Shown here: one piece after another, positions 15,941 through 24,720 of the stretch
Layout: every line of letters starts with the position of its first letter
How positions within the stretch are numbered: the stretch's first letter is position 1
Assembly (NCBI RefSeq): GCF_000520535.1
Contig: NZ_KI914760.1
Coordinates: forward strand, 29,384-67,581
Length of the DNA stretch: 38,198 nt
Direction of reading: 5' to 3'
Source: Arthrobacter sp. H41
GTDB taxonomy: Bacteria > Actinomycetota > Actinomycetes > Actinomycetales > Micrococcaceae
The notes under the pieces: model-generated
Databases searched by the model: none
The model's input: only the letters and a program-made list of their open reading frames with translations
Told to the model about the DNA's origin: nothing
Made by a program: the position numbers and the translations under genes

Positions 15941-15966
15941 CCGGCCCTGGGATCGGCTACGGCCGG
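15941..15966 (+). terminator. Possible hairpin after the HNH gene
   Basis: CCGGCC (15941-15946) and GGCCGG (15961-15966) form a 6-bp GC stem with a 14-nt loop, 30 nt past the stop codon. Position is the main support. Confidence 0.3.
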
Positions 15967-15989
15967 AAATGGCGGCAGGCGTTCTTGTG

Positions 15990-15995
15990 TAGACT
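15990..15995 (+). promoter_or_regulatory. Candidate -10 box for SRP RNA
   Basis: TAGACT ends 7 nt before the predicted 5' end of the SRP RNA. No good -35 is visible. Confidence 0.4.
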
Positions 15996-16002
15996 ATTTC
16001 CC

Positions 16003-16089
16003 GGCCCCTCATGTGGTGTCATCCTGTGAACTCCCCCAGGACCGGAAGGTAGCAAGGGTAAGCGGGCTCTGGCAGGTGCATGAGGGGTC
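16003..16089 (+). ncRNA. ffs: Signal recognition particle RNA (4.5S type)
   Basis: The distal stem-loop has the SRP hallmark CAGGACCGGAAGGTAGCA followed by AGGGTAAGCGGGC: the GGAA tetraloop and the asymmetric internal loop that bind Ffh. CCCCTCATG at 16005-16013 pairs with CATGAGGGG at 16079-16087 to close the rod, giving about 87 nt. Ends are estimated from this pairing. The position just upstream of gluQ and dnaX is usual in Micrococcaceae as far as I recall. Confidence 0.92.
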
Positions 16090-16170
16090 TTCACTTTAAC
16101 CCCGGCCGATGCATGCAGGGATGCGCCAGGCGCCAGGGATTCTGATTGCGGAAGGGCGAGGGGCTGGCCA

Positions 16171-17103
16171 GTGCGGAAAAGTACGGGTGCAGGGCGCTTT
16201 GCTCCGAGCCCGACGAGCGAACTGCACCTTGGAAACATCCGCACGGCCATTCTGGCCTGGCTCTTTGCACGCAGTACTGACCGCCGGTTCCTGCTCCGGA
16301 TCGAGGACCTCGACCGCGTCCGGGCAGGGGCTGAACATGCGCAGATCCGCGAGCTCCTGGCCTCCGGGCTCTCATGGGATGGGTCGGTAACCCGACAGAG
16401 CGACTCCAGCCATCGCTACGCCACTGCCATAGAGAGCCTGAACCGGGACGGCCTGCTCTATGAGTGCTTCTGCACGCGTCGTGATATCGCTGAGGCGTCG
16501 TCCGCACCGCATGCGGTCCCCGGAATCTATCCTGGCGCCTGCCGCGGGCTTGGGGATGCAGAACGTGCACGCCTTCGCCTCGCGAGACCACCGGCGCTAC
16601 GTCTCAAGGCCGACGTCGGAACCTGGACCGTTGCTGACGAGATTCTCGGAGAATATACCGGTCCCGTGGATGACCTCGTGATCCGGCGGAACGATGGTGT
16701 GCCTTCCTATAATCTTGCGGTAGTCATTGACGACGCGGCACAGGGCGTCGACCAGGTGGTGCGGGGGGATGACCTACTGAGCTCCTCGCCACGCCAGGCT
16801 TATCTTGGTCAGCTGTTGGGCCTGCCCGCTCCGCGCTATGCGCACGTACCGCTGGCCGTGAATGCGCAGGGCCAGCGGCTTGCAAAACGCGACGGAGCGG
16901 TGACACTCGAGGATCTGGCGTCCAAAGGTCTCGGCGCCCTGCGGGTACGGGACATAATCCTCGGGTCACTCGGCCTGCCCGCGGGTTCCCTTGCAGCTGC
17001 GTTGCGGGCCTTCGACCCGGCGCAACTTCCCCGCGAGCCCTGGATTGTCACTGCCACCACCCTTTTCTCCACCGGCACGCCTTCTGTCACCCCCAACCGA
17101 TAA
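16171..17103 (+). CDS. gluQ: Glutamyl-Q tRNA(Asp) synthetase
   Basis: A truncated GluRS paralogue of 310 residues without an anticodon-binding domain. It activates glutamate and transfers it to the queuosine base at the wobble position of tRNA-Asp. Visible: APSPTSELHLGNIRTA (HIGH-type motif, about residues 11-26), the Zn-site pattern CFC...Y..C (ECFCTRRDI to YPGACRG), and the KMSKS equivalent RLAKRDGAVTL. The start is GTG with a GAGGGG ribosome binding site. It runs directly into dnaX after 9 nt. Confidence 0.92.
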   Translation: MRKSTGAGRFAPSPTSELHLGNIRTAILAWLFARSTDRRFLLRIEDLDRVRAGAEHAQIRELLASGLSWDGSVTRQSDSSHRYATAIESLNRDGLLYECFCTRRDIAEASSAPHAVPGIYPGACRGLGDAERARLRLARPPALRLKADVGTWTVADEILGEYTGPVDDLVIRRNDGVPSYNLAVVIDDAAQGVDQVVRGDDLLSSSPRQAYLGQLLGLPAPRYAHVPLAVNAQGQRLAKRDGAVTLEDLASKGLGALRVRDIILGSLGLPAGSLAAALRAFDPAQLPREPWIVTATTLFSTGTPSVTPNR

Positions 17104-17112
17104 GGTTTCTTT

Positions 17113-20046
17113 GTGAGTACAGCCCTTTACCGCCGATACCGCCCGGAAACCTTTGCGGATGTCATAGGTCAGGAGCACGTCACCGATCCGCTGATGGTCG
17201 CGATCGACAAGAACCGCGTCAACCACGCGTATCTTTTCTCCGGCCCGCGCGGCTGTGGGAAGACGACGTCGGCGCGGATCCTCGCCCGGTGCCTCAACTG
17301 CGCAAGCGGCCCTACCTCGACGCCCTGCGGCGTCTGCGACAGCTGTGTAGAACTGGCACGCAACGGCTCGGGCAGCCTTGACGTCATTGAGATCGACGCC
17401 GCGAGTCACGGAGGAGTTGATGATGCGCGCGACCTCCGGGAACGCGCTACGTTCGCTCCCGTCCGGGACCGGTACAAGATCTTCATCATCGACGAAGCCC
17501 ACATGGTCACCTCGGCAGGCTTCAACGCGCTGCTCAAGATCGTCGAGGAACCACCCGAACACATCCTGTTCATCTTCGCGACCACCGAGCCCGACAAGGT
17601 CATCGGCACCATTCGTTCACGTACTCATCACTACCCCTTCCGACTGGTGCCGCCGGAACCACTCATGGCCTACTTGGAGGTACTGTGCCGTCAGGAGAAC
17701 GTGGCGGTCGCCCCGGGCGTTCTCTCACTCGTAGTGCGGGCCGGTGGCGGATCTGTACGGGACTCGCTCTCTGTACTCGACCAGCTCATGGCGGGTGCAG
17801 GTGAAACGGGGCTCGACTACGAACTCGCGGTGTCGTTGCTGGGCTATACCCATGCGACGCTCCTGGATGACGTCGTCGACGCCGTGGCCGCAGGTGACGC
17901 CGGCACAGTCTTCAACGCCGTCGACCGCGTCATCCAGACAGGCCACGACCCTCGGCGGTTCGTCGAGGATCTGCTGGAACGCTTCCGCGACCTCATCGTC
18001 ATCAATGCCGTTCCGGAAGGGGCTGCCTCGATCTTGCGCGGCATTCCGGACGACCAGCTGAACCGCATGCGGGCCCAGGCGAACCAACTGGGCGGCGGCG
18101 AGCTGTCGCGGTCCGCGGATGTCACGAACACGGCCCTCACCGAGATGACGGGGGCCACGTCTCCCCGGCTGCATCTTGAGCTCCTGTGTGCACGGTTGCT
18201 CCTTCCAGCTGCAGACCAGTCAGTCCGCGGGACACTCGCAAGGGTCGACCGCATCGAGCGCCGGCTCGAGTATGCAAATGGTGGAATTCCCCAGCACGGC
18301 GGCGCCGGTGAGGCTGGAACTGACAGCGGGACAGCTCTCCCAACACCAGCACCAGCCAGCGCGGGGTCACGCTCCGATGTTCCCCATGACCCCACACCAC
18401 GAGCGCGCACCGCTGACACCGCAGGATCCGATGAGGTGCAGGTCCGGGGGAATGAGCAGCCCGGCGCTGCTCCGGACACTTCCTCCAGTCCCCCTCCGAA
18501 CCGCACTTCGGACCCTGCCCAGGTTTCGGCGCGCACTCCTCCTACCGCGGCGGCTCACGACTCCGAATCAGCGCCTGCCCAGGGTGCCGGTTCCGCTCGG
18601 GTTCATTCCGCTCCGGTTCATTCCGCTCCGGCTTCCGGCGTCGGCGGTGCCGGACAGATTGAGATGGTACGGCGAGCATGGCCGGAGATCATGGACGAGC
18701 TGGCCAAGATCAAGCGCATCACCTGGCTGAACGTCAATGTGGCTGCCAAACCGCGCTCGCTCGAGGGGAACGTCCTGGTGCTTGCATTCACCACGCCGGG
18801 CAATGCCATCGCCTTCCAACGCGGCCCGCACGCCGACAACCTCAAACAGGCAATCCACAAGGTCCTCGGGCTCGCCTGTGAAATCGAGGCGCTGCACGAC
18901 GGCGCGGCAGCGGGTGAGGCGCGCCCAAAAGTACCGGCCGCCCGGCCGACCCCGAGTAGGGACGTCGGAAAAACTGTACCTACCCCCGACACCGGAGCCG
19001 AACGGCCCGCCGACGTTTTGACGACAGCGGTAACGACATCCGGAGCAGAGCCCGGCTCCGGGCCCGGTGAGAGCACCGGAACGCCGATCGATGCAGGCAC
19101 TGGGCAGTCCGAAGGAACCGTCTCCAGCGCCAGGCCCGGCAGCGCACCCAGTGCTGGCCGTGGCACCGGCGCTGAGCCGGGCAGTGCGTCCGGTGCTGAC
19201 TCCAGCGCCAGGGCCAATAGCGAACCCGGTCCTGACTCCAACGCCAGGCCCAACAGCGAACCCGGCCGGGGCGCCGTGTCGGAGCCGGATTCCGATATCA
19301 CTGCCGAGCGGAGGACTAGGGCCCACACGGATTCGTCGCGAGAAACCACCGCTGGTTGGAGTCCCCGTGACTCGGATGATTCCTGGGCAATGGTGGAGCC
19401 ACCCGAGGATTCCTACGATCCCGGGCCGGGGTGGCAAGGCACGTCAGTGGCTGGAGGCTCCCGCCCGAAGGAGGGCGAAGCAGAAGCGCCAGCGACCTCC
19501 TCGAACCCATCCCGCCCAGAAGCACGGGCAGAATCCGGCAGCTCCCGTTCCGACGAGCAAGACACCGGTCCTGCGACCTTCGCACAAAGGCCGGATCCAG
19601 CCGGGCAGCAACGCACGGGTCCGGCAGAGCAGCAACGCACGGGTCCACCCGATCCAGTGCGTCCCCGGACCACCGGGACCACCGGGACCACCGGGACCAC
19701 TCACAAGACTCCGGAAGCGACTCCCGCAGCGCTAACGGCTCCGGCATCAGCAAGCTCCTCGCCAACCGATAGTGACGTCCTCACGAATGGCGCCCGGACA
19801 GCTGATGCTGTCCCTGATGCCGGGAACAAGCCCGTGAGCCGGTACCAGCGGTTGCTCGACGAGGCCGAGCGCAAGCGGGTGGAGTCGGCTGCAGCGAACA
19901 ACAGCGCCGTAGACTTGAGGTACGTCGAAGATGTTCCCAGCGCAGACGATGAAACGCTCGAGGAGTCCGGTCTGGTGGGCCGAACCGCTATTGAACGCAT
20001 ACTCAACGGGCGCCTGGTGGAAGAGCGAAGCGTCGAACCACAGTAG
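17113..20046 (+). CDS. dnaX: DNA polymerase III subunit gamma/tau
   Basis: Clamp-loader ATPase of 977 residues. Walker A GPRGCGKTT is near residue 44, a four-Cys zinc module CLNCASGP...CGVCDSC follows, then the DEAH Walker B and sensor FIFATTEPDKV with arginine finger IRSR, and domain III to about residue 370. A second conserved block (IEMVRRAWPEIMDELAK to EALHDG) at about 515-600 and a conserved tail (SRYQRLLDEAERKRVES to the end) are separated by long disordered Pro/Gly/Ser/Thr linkers with short repeats. GTG start with AAGG 7 nt upstream. No A-run like the E. coli frameshift site is seen, so only the long form is predicted. Confidence 0.96.
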   Translation: MSTALYRRYRPETFADVIGQEHVTDPLMVAIDKNRVNHAYLFSGPRGCGKTTSARILARCLNCASGPTSTPCGVCDSCVELARNGSGSLDVIEIDAASHGGVDDARDLRERATFAPVRDRYKIFIIDEAHMVTSAGFNALLKIVEEPPEHILFIFATTEPDKVIGTIRSRTHHYPFRLVPPEPLMAYLEVLCRQENVAVAPGVLSLVVRAGGGSVRDSLSVLDQLMAGAGETGLDYELAVSLLGYTHATLLDDVVDAVAAGDAGTVFNAVDRVIQTGHDPRRFVEDLLERFRDLIVINAVPEGAASILRGIPDDQLNRMRAQANQLGGGELSRSADVTNTALTEMTGATSPRLHLELLCARLLLPAADQSVRGTLARVDRIERRLEYANGGIPQHGGAGEAGTDSGTALPTPAPASAGSRSDVPHDPTPRARTADTAGSDEVQVRGNEQPGAAPDTSSSPPPNRTSDPAQVSARTPPTAAAHDSESAPAQGAGSARVHSAPVHSAPASGVGGAGQIEMVRRAWPEIMDELAKIKRITWLNVNVAAKPRSLEGNVLVLAFTTPGNAIAFQRGPHADNLKQAIHKVLGLACEIEALHDGAAAGEARPKVPAARPTPSRDVGKTVPTPDTGAERPADVLTTAVTTSGAEPGSGPGESTGTPIDAGTGQSEGTVSSARPGSAPSAGRGTGAEPGSASGADSSARANSEPGPDSNARPNSEPGRGAVSEPDSDITAERRTRAHTDSSRETTAGWSPRDSDDSWAMVEPPEDSYDPGPGWQGTSVAGGSRPKEGEAEAPATSSNPSRPEARAESGSSRSDEQDTGPATFAQRPDPAGQQRTGPAEQQRTGPPDPVRPRTTGTTGTTGTTHKTPEATPAALTAPASASSSPTDSDVLTNGARTADAVPDAGNKPVSRYQRLLDEAERKRVESAAANNSAVDLRYVEDVPSADDETLEESGLVGRTAIERILNGRLVEERSVEPQ
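19669..19700 (+). repeat. 9-bp tandem repeat in dnaX linker
   Basis: The unit ACCACCGGG is present 3.5 times, encoding (Thr-Thr-Gly)3-Thr. A neighbouring imperfect duplication at about 19607-19648 encodes QQRTGP twice, and 18599-18632 encodes RVHSAPVHSAP-type repeats. All keep the reading frame. Confidence 0.8.
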
Positions 20047-20127
20047 AGTCCGCACTACGCGTGTTACCCGCCGTCATAGTGGCCGGGGACAGCGTCCAAT
20101 GATCATCAGCCGAATGAAGAAGGTTAC

Positions 20128-20724
<597 letters not shown>

Positions 20725-20775
20725 CTGTCGAACCGCCAGGTGAAGTGGCCGGCACGAGGCACAGCGGCGCCACCG

Positions 20776-21894
20776 TCAGGCGATTCTGGTCCCCGGCGCC
20801 AGTCGGGCAGCCGGCGTCGTGAGCTTTTTCCGTCCCAGCAGCAGCAGCCCCCCGGCAAGGAGGCTTTGGAGCGCAACCCCTAGCGGCCAGATGGGGGGCT
20901 GTCCCTCAAGGTCGGGGGCCACGCCGATCTCTTCGCAGGTCACGTCGTTGTCGGGTCCGGCCTGCATGGTCCGTACGCCCTGGCTGATCGCTTCCATAAC
21001 TCCAGGCTGTTCAAACTGCCCGCCAAGGGACGTAGGACCCTGCCGGTCACGCGCATAGGGTACGGCGTCCGCAACAACAACGAAGGGATTCGCCGCCAGA
21101 AGCCAGGCGGTCCGCTCGGTTCGGGGTACGTCCTGGATGTAGGTGTCGGTGACGCACTCGAAGTCGGCTGGATCAGGAATGGTCGTCTCGTCCAACAGTT
21201 CGGCCCCGGTCTGAACCTGATAGGACATGGTGACTGTCGTCCGTTCGGACACCAGCGGCATGGTCAGGCCGAAGACGATGAGCGTCCCCATGGTCAGCAT
21301 GGCAACGAGCATGTAGGTGACGACGATGGAGAACAGGGGGCGGTTGGCCAAAGCGGAGACGCCCACTCCGATAGCGGCAACCAGCCCCAACTCCAGTGCG
21401 AGCATTCCGAGGGAGACGAACGCTTCCCCGGCACGCACGCCTCCCAACGCAAGGGACCAGAAGATGAACGGACAGCTCACCACGAGGAATGCCAGCGAAC
21501 CGGCCCAGGACGCCATCCATTTTCCGACGAGCAATTGGCCAGGCGTGAGCAGGGTGACCTGGAGGATCGCCAGGGTTCCTGCCGCGCGATCGCCGTTGAC
21601 GGCATTCGCTGACAGCCCGGGAGCCACAAGCAGGCCGAAGAACAGCACGAATCCGACCACCATGTCGAAGAGGACCGGGCCCTCGTTGTCGCTCGCGCCC
21701 AGGAAGGCGCTGGCCAGGACAAAGATCAAGGCAAGGACGACGAGCCAGACGCCCAACAGGATGTACCACCCCCTGGCGCGAAGCCTTTGACGCATCTCGA
21801 GCCAGAACACCGTCCCGCTGGCGGACCAGAAGGGGAGGCTGTCAGCCGGGACTATCCTTTCAGCAGCGGGGTGCGGGTCGGTTTCGGTGCTCAT
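20776..21894 (-). CDS. ABC transporter permease (exporter type)
   Basis: A 372-residue membrane protein with a cytoplasmic N-terminus (FWLEMRQRLRARGWYILLG), several hydrophobic helices, and a large extracytoplasmic loop at about residues 225-320 containing two cysteines. The NGDRAAGTLAILQVTLLTPGQLLVGKW stretch is typical of ABC-2 and NatB/Yhg-type permeases. The start is ATG 21894, overlapping the ATPase stop (ATGA), instead of the upstream in-frame start at 21999, which lies inside the ATPase gene. It converges on recR. The substrate is unknown. Confidence 0.82.
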   Translation of the reverse strand: MSTETDPHPAAERIVPADSLPFWSASGTVFWLEMRQRLRARGWYILLGVWLVVLALIFVLASAFLGASDNEGPVLFDMVVGFVLFFGLLVAPGLSANAVNGDRAAGTLAILQVTLLTPGQLLVGKWMASWAGSLAFLVVSCPFIFWSLALGGVRAGEAFVSLGMLALELGLVAAIGVGVSALANRPLFSIVVTYMLVAMLTMGTLIVFGLTMPLVSERTTVTMSYQVQTGAELLDETTIPDPADFECVTDTYIQDVPRTERTAWLLAANPFVVVADAVPYARDRQGPTSLGGQFEQPGVMEAISQGVRTMQAGPDNDVTCEEIGVAPDLEGQPPIWPLGVALQSLLAGGLLLLGRKKLTTPAARLAPGTRIA

Positions 21895-22847
21895 CGTCGA
21901 TCCGTTTCCAGGCTCATGTAGGTCTCCTCCAATGCTCCGCCGGCGGGCGCGAACGCCGTCACGACGACGTCGGCCAACACCAGGGTGCGCAGCAGCCACG
22001 CTGCCTCAGCAGTTCCGGCCAGTTCCACTTGGTACTCGGTGCGCCTCGAATCATTCCGCTCCTCGAATCGGACACCATGGCTGATGAGCGCCTCCGCAAG
22101 CGCGGACATCGGTTCTGCCTGGACACAGTAGCGGCGGATCTGTGACCCTGCCTCGTCGATGGTCTGGCTCTTGACGGACTCTCCCCTGCTGACGAAGACG
22201 GCCCGATCCGCGATCTCGTCCAGTTCCGAAAGAACGTGGCTCGACACCACGACCGTCTTCCCTCCGGCTGCGAGGTTCCTCAACAGCGTCCTCAGCTCCA
22301 CGCGGGAGCCCGGATCGAGGCCCGACGCCGGTTCGTCGAGCAGCAGGACCTGCGGATCGTGAATGAGCGCCCGTGCCAGCGACAATCGCTGCTGCTGACC
22401 CCGGGACAGCACCCTCGCGGGTTGGCCGGAGTACTCGGCGAGGTTCACCGTCTCGAGAAGTTCCTGTGACCGCCGCAACCGCTGGTCAGGATGCATTCCG
22501 TACAGTGCGCCGAGCGTCGTCAGGACCTCGAGCGTCGTGAGGGACTCCCAGAAGCCGAGGGTGTCGGGCATCCAACCGACCGACCGACGCACGGCAGCGG
22601 TCTCGGCCACCGGATCGAAGCCGCCTACCCGCACTTTCCCGGAGTCAGGAGCAAGAAGCGACGCCAGAATGAGCATCAGTGTGGTTTTGCCCGATCCGTT
22701 GGGCCCGATCAGGGCCGTCACTTCGCCCGGGGGTGCCACGAAATCGATGTGCCGAATTGCCTGCACGGAACCGAACTTCCGCGCGACGCCGTCGACAACG
22801 ATTCCCCATGTTCGTTGGTCATAGGTCGACCCTATGACACAGGTCAC
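21891..22847 (-). CDS. ABC transporter ATP-binding protein
   Basis: An ABC ATPase of about 318 residues. Walker A GPNGSGKTT, Q-loop region, signature LSRGQQQRLSLARAL, Walker B VLLLDEPASGLDP and switch His in SSHVLSELDEI are all intact. A C-terminal extension (from about RYCVQAEPMSALAEAL) is the CcmA/drug-exporter type. It pairs with the downstream permease by an ATGA overlap. The start is uncertain: GTG at 22847 is the best in-frame choice but has AGAGG directly against it, not at normal spacing. Confidence 0.85.
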   Translation of the reverse strand: MTCVIGSTYDQRTWGIVVDGVARKFGSVQAIRHIDFVAPPGEVTALIGPNGSGKTTLMLILASLLAPDSGKVRVGGFDPVAETAAVRRSVGWMPDTLGFWESLTTLEVLTTLGALYGMHPDQRLRRSQELLETVNLAEYSGQPARVLSRGQQQRLSLARALIHDPQVLLLDEPASGLDPGSRVELRTLLRNLAAGGKTVVVSSHVLSELDEIADRAVFVSRGESVKSQTIDEAGSQIRRYCVQAEPMSALAEALISHGVRFEERNDSRRTEYQVELAGTAEAAWLLRTLVLADVVVTAFAPAGGALEETYMSLETDRR

Positions 22848-22876
22848 CCTCTTGAACCCCGGAACCCGACATAAAG

Positions 22877-22906
22877 TTCGAGGACTTCCGGTCCCGCCGC
22901 TACACT
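22877..22906 (+). promoter_or_regulatory. Candidate lysC promoter
   Basis: TTCGAG (22877-22882) and TACACT (22901-22906) are spaced by 18 bp and point toward lysC, leaving a leader of about 130 nt. A GTG lies exactly 6 nt after the -10 box. Confidence 0.4.
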
Positions 22907-23048
22907 TGCACGGTGTCCCGTCTTCATCAGGCATGCCTCGGACGGCCGCACCAGTCGCCAGGGTTGCCGTGCTGGTCGGATTGCAGGTCGTCGAGACGCT
23001 CTGGGTCCGGCATCGTCAACTCCATGTCAATGATCGGTGAGTGAGCGC

Positions 23049-24335
23049 GTGAGCTTCATAGTTCAAAAGTTTGGCGGGTCCTCGGTCGCCGATGCCGAGG
23101 GCATCAAACGCGTGGCTCGAAGGGTGGTCGAGACGCAGGCGGCCGGCAACCAGGTGGTCGTCGTGGTTTCCGCGATGGGCGACAGCACTGATGAGCTCCT
23201 TGATCTGGCGTCACAGGTGTCAAGTGATCCGCACGCCCGCGAAATGGACATGCTGCTCAGTGCCGGTGAGCGGATTTCCATGGCCCTCCTCGCGATGGCC
23301 ATCAACAGCCTCGGAGCCTCCGCGCACTCCTTCACCGGAAGCCAGGCCGGCATGATCACCGACGCCATCCACGGCAAGGCCCGCATCATCGATGTATCTC
23401 CCCACCGGATCCGCACAGCCATCGAAAGGGGGGACGTCGCCATCGTCGCAGGCTTCCAGGGAATGAGCCGCGACAGCAATGACATCACGACGCTGGGCCG
23501 CGGGGGGTCGGACACCACCGCCGTCGCCCTGGCTGCAGCACTGGATGCGGACGTCTGTGAGATCTATACCGACGTCGACGGCGTCTACACCGCGGACCCA
23601 CGCGTCGTGCCGTCCGCGCAGAAGATCGACACCATCTCGAGCCAGGAAATGCTCGAGATGGCGGCGTCCGGCGCCAAGATCCTGCACTTGCGCTGCGTGG
23701 AGTATGCCCGCCGGTTCGGGGTACCCCTTCACGTGCGCTCCTCCTTCAGCCACCAGGAGGGCACCTGGGTACTGCCCAGCCCCGACGACAAGATCACGAT
23801 TCAAGAGGGAGAACCCTTGGAACAGCCAATCATCTCGGGCGTAGCGCACGACCGCTCCGAAGCCAAAGTCACGGTGGTGGGAGTGCCTGACATTCCAGGC
23901 AAGGCGGCCGAGATCTTCGGGATTGTGGCCGGGGCGCATACGAACATCGACATGATCGTCCAGAACGTCTCAACGCACGGCTCAGGCCGCACCGACATCT
24001 CGTTCACCCTTCCCATCGTGGATGGAGCCGCGGCACTCGCCGCGCTCGGCGAGGCGCAGGCCCGGGTTGGCTACGAAGCTGTCGATTACAACGAGAAGAT
24101 CGGCAAGCTCTCGCTGATCGGAGCCGGAATGCGGTCCAACCCCGGGGTGTCCTACCGGTTCTTCCGGGCCCTGTCCGACGCGGGCGTCAACATCGACATG
24201 ATCTCCACGTCGGAGATCCGCATCTCAGTGGTGACGAGCGCCGAACTCCTGGACACTGCGGTTCGAGCGGTCCACGCGGCTTTCGAGCTCGACGGCGAAG
24301 CCACCGCTACCGTATACGCGGGCTCCGGCCGCTAG
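23049..24335 (+). CDS. lysC: Aspartate kinase (alpha subunit, full length)
   Basis: First step of the aspartate family pathway: phosphorylates aspartate toward lysine, threonine, methionine and isoleucine. The kinase domain opens with [17 protein letters not shown], contains the substrate motif [19 protein letters not shown], and is followed by two ACT domains ([18 protein letters not shown] and [19 protein letters not shown]) that bind feedback effectors. GTG 23049 gives [10 protein letters not shown], matching the family N-terminus; GTG 23037 is four codons earlier and is an alternative. An internal in-frame start for a separate regulatory subunit is described below. Confidence 0.95.
   Translation: MSFIVQKFGGSSVADAEGIKRVARRVVETQAAGNQVVVVVSAMGDSTDELLDLASQVSSDPHAREMDMLLSAGERISMALLAMAINSLGASAHSFTGSQAGMITDAIHGKARIIDVSPHRIRTAIERGDVAIVAGFQGMSRDSNDITTLGRGGSDTTAVALAAALDADVCEIYTDVDGVYTADPRVVPSAQKIDTISSQEMLEMAASGAKILHLRCVEYARRFGVPLHVRSSFSHQEGTWVLPSPDDKITIQEGEPLEQPIISGVAHDRSEAKVTVVGVPDIPGKAAEIFGIVAGAHTNIDMIVQNVSTHGSGRTDISFTLPIVDGAAALAALGEAQARVGYEAVDYNEKIGKLSLIGAGMRSNPGVSYRFFRALSDAGVNIDMISTSEIRISVVTSAELLDTAVRAVHAAFELDGEATATVYAGSGR
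23817..24335 (+). CDS. Aspartate kinase beta subunit from internal in-frame start
   Basis: Within lysC, AGAGGGAG (23804-23811) lies 5 nt before an in-frame TTG at 23817 ([18 protein letters not shown]), right before the ACT domains. Translation from here gives 172 residues, the two ACT domains alone. In Corynebacterium glutamicum and Bacillus, lysC-type genes make such a beta subunit from an internal start, and the Corynebacterium one starts at the same structural point with the same length. Use of this start here is inferred. Confidence 0.6.
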   Translation: MEQPIISGVAHDRSEAKVTVVGVPDIPGKAAEIFGIVAGAHTNIDMIVQNVSTHGSGRTDISFTLPIVDGAAALAALGEAQARVGYEAVDYNEKIGKLSLIGAGMRSNPGVSYRFFRALSDAGVNIDMISTSEIRISVVTSAELLDTAVRAVHAAFELDGEATATVYAGSGR

Positions 24336-24366
24336 CTCCTCGACACTGTTTGCGGCGACAGCAGTC

Positions 24367-24609
24367 TTACCGAACTTTGCGCGGAACGACATAGGTGCTT
24401 CCATCGGCACGCGTGACGGTTTCCCACTGGTCTGCCTCGACACGTTGCTGCTGGAGCAGCGCCTCGTTCTCCGCGGTCATGGGATGGTCGAGGGAACTCG
24501 ACTGCGCCGGACCGAGAAAGATCCGCGCCTTGCCGGTCGCCCTCATGAACCGTTCAACTATTCCGGGCCGTGCCGGCTCGTCTTCTTTTTCAACCGGATT
24601 CTTGTCCAT
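24367..24609 (-). CDS. Small conserved hypothetical protein
   Basis: An 80-residue charged soluble protein with no membrane segment. An acidic N-terminus is followed by PGIVERFMRATGKARIFLGPAQ and a C-terminal RADGSTYVVPRKVR. I do not assign a family. It converges on lysC with a 31-bp gap, and a GGAAAGG sequence about 10 nt before the ATG could act as ribosome binding site. Confidence 0.6.
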   Translation of the reverse strand: MDKNPVEKEDEPARPGIVERFMRATGKARIFLGPAQSSSLDHPMTAENEALLQQQRVEADQWETVTRADGSTYVVPRKVR

Positions 24610-24672
24610 GGAGCCAGCACCTTTCCGCAGAGAGCCACTCCAGTTTAGGGCACCGGCAGCTTCAGGACAGCA

Positions 24673-24706
24673 GAAGGGACCGGCAGCCGCGTACGCCGGT
24701 CCCTTC
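24673..24706 (-). terminator. 12-bp hairpin terminator after the subtilase gene
   Basis: GAAGGGACCGGC (24673-24684) pairs perfectly with GCCGGTCCCTTC (24695-24706) over a 10-nt loop, 14 nt past the subtilase stop codon in the minus direction. Confidence 0.8.
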
Positions 24707-24720
24707 AGTCGAGCAGGCTC

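Noticed and set aside
17113-20046. Programmed frameshift for a short gamma form of DnaX
   Set aside because: There is no A_AAA_AAG-type site; the only A-run (AAAAA near 18969) is not a slippery heptamer in frame.
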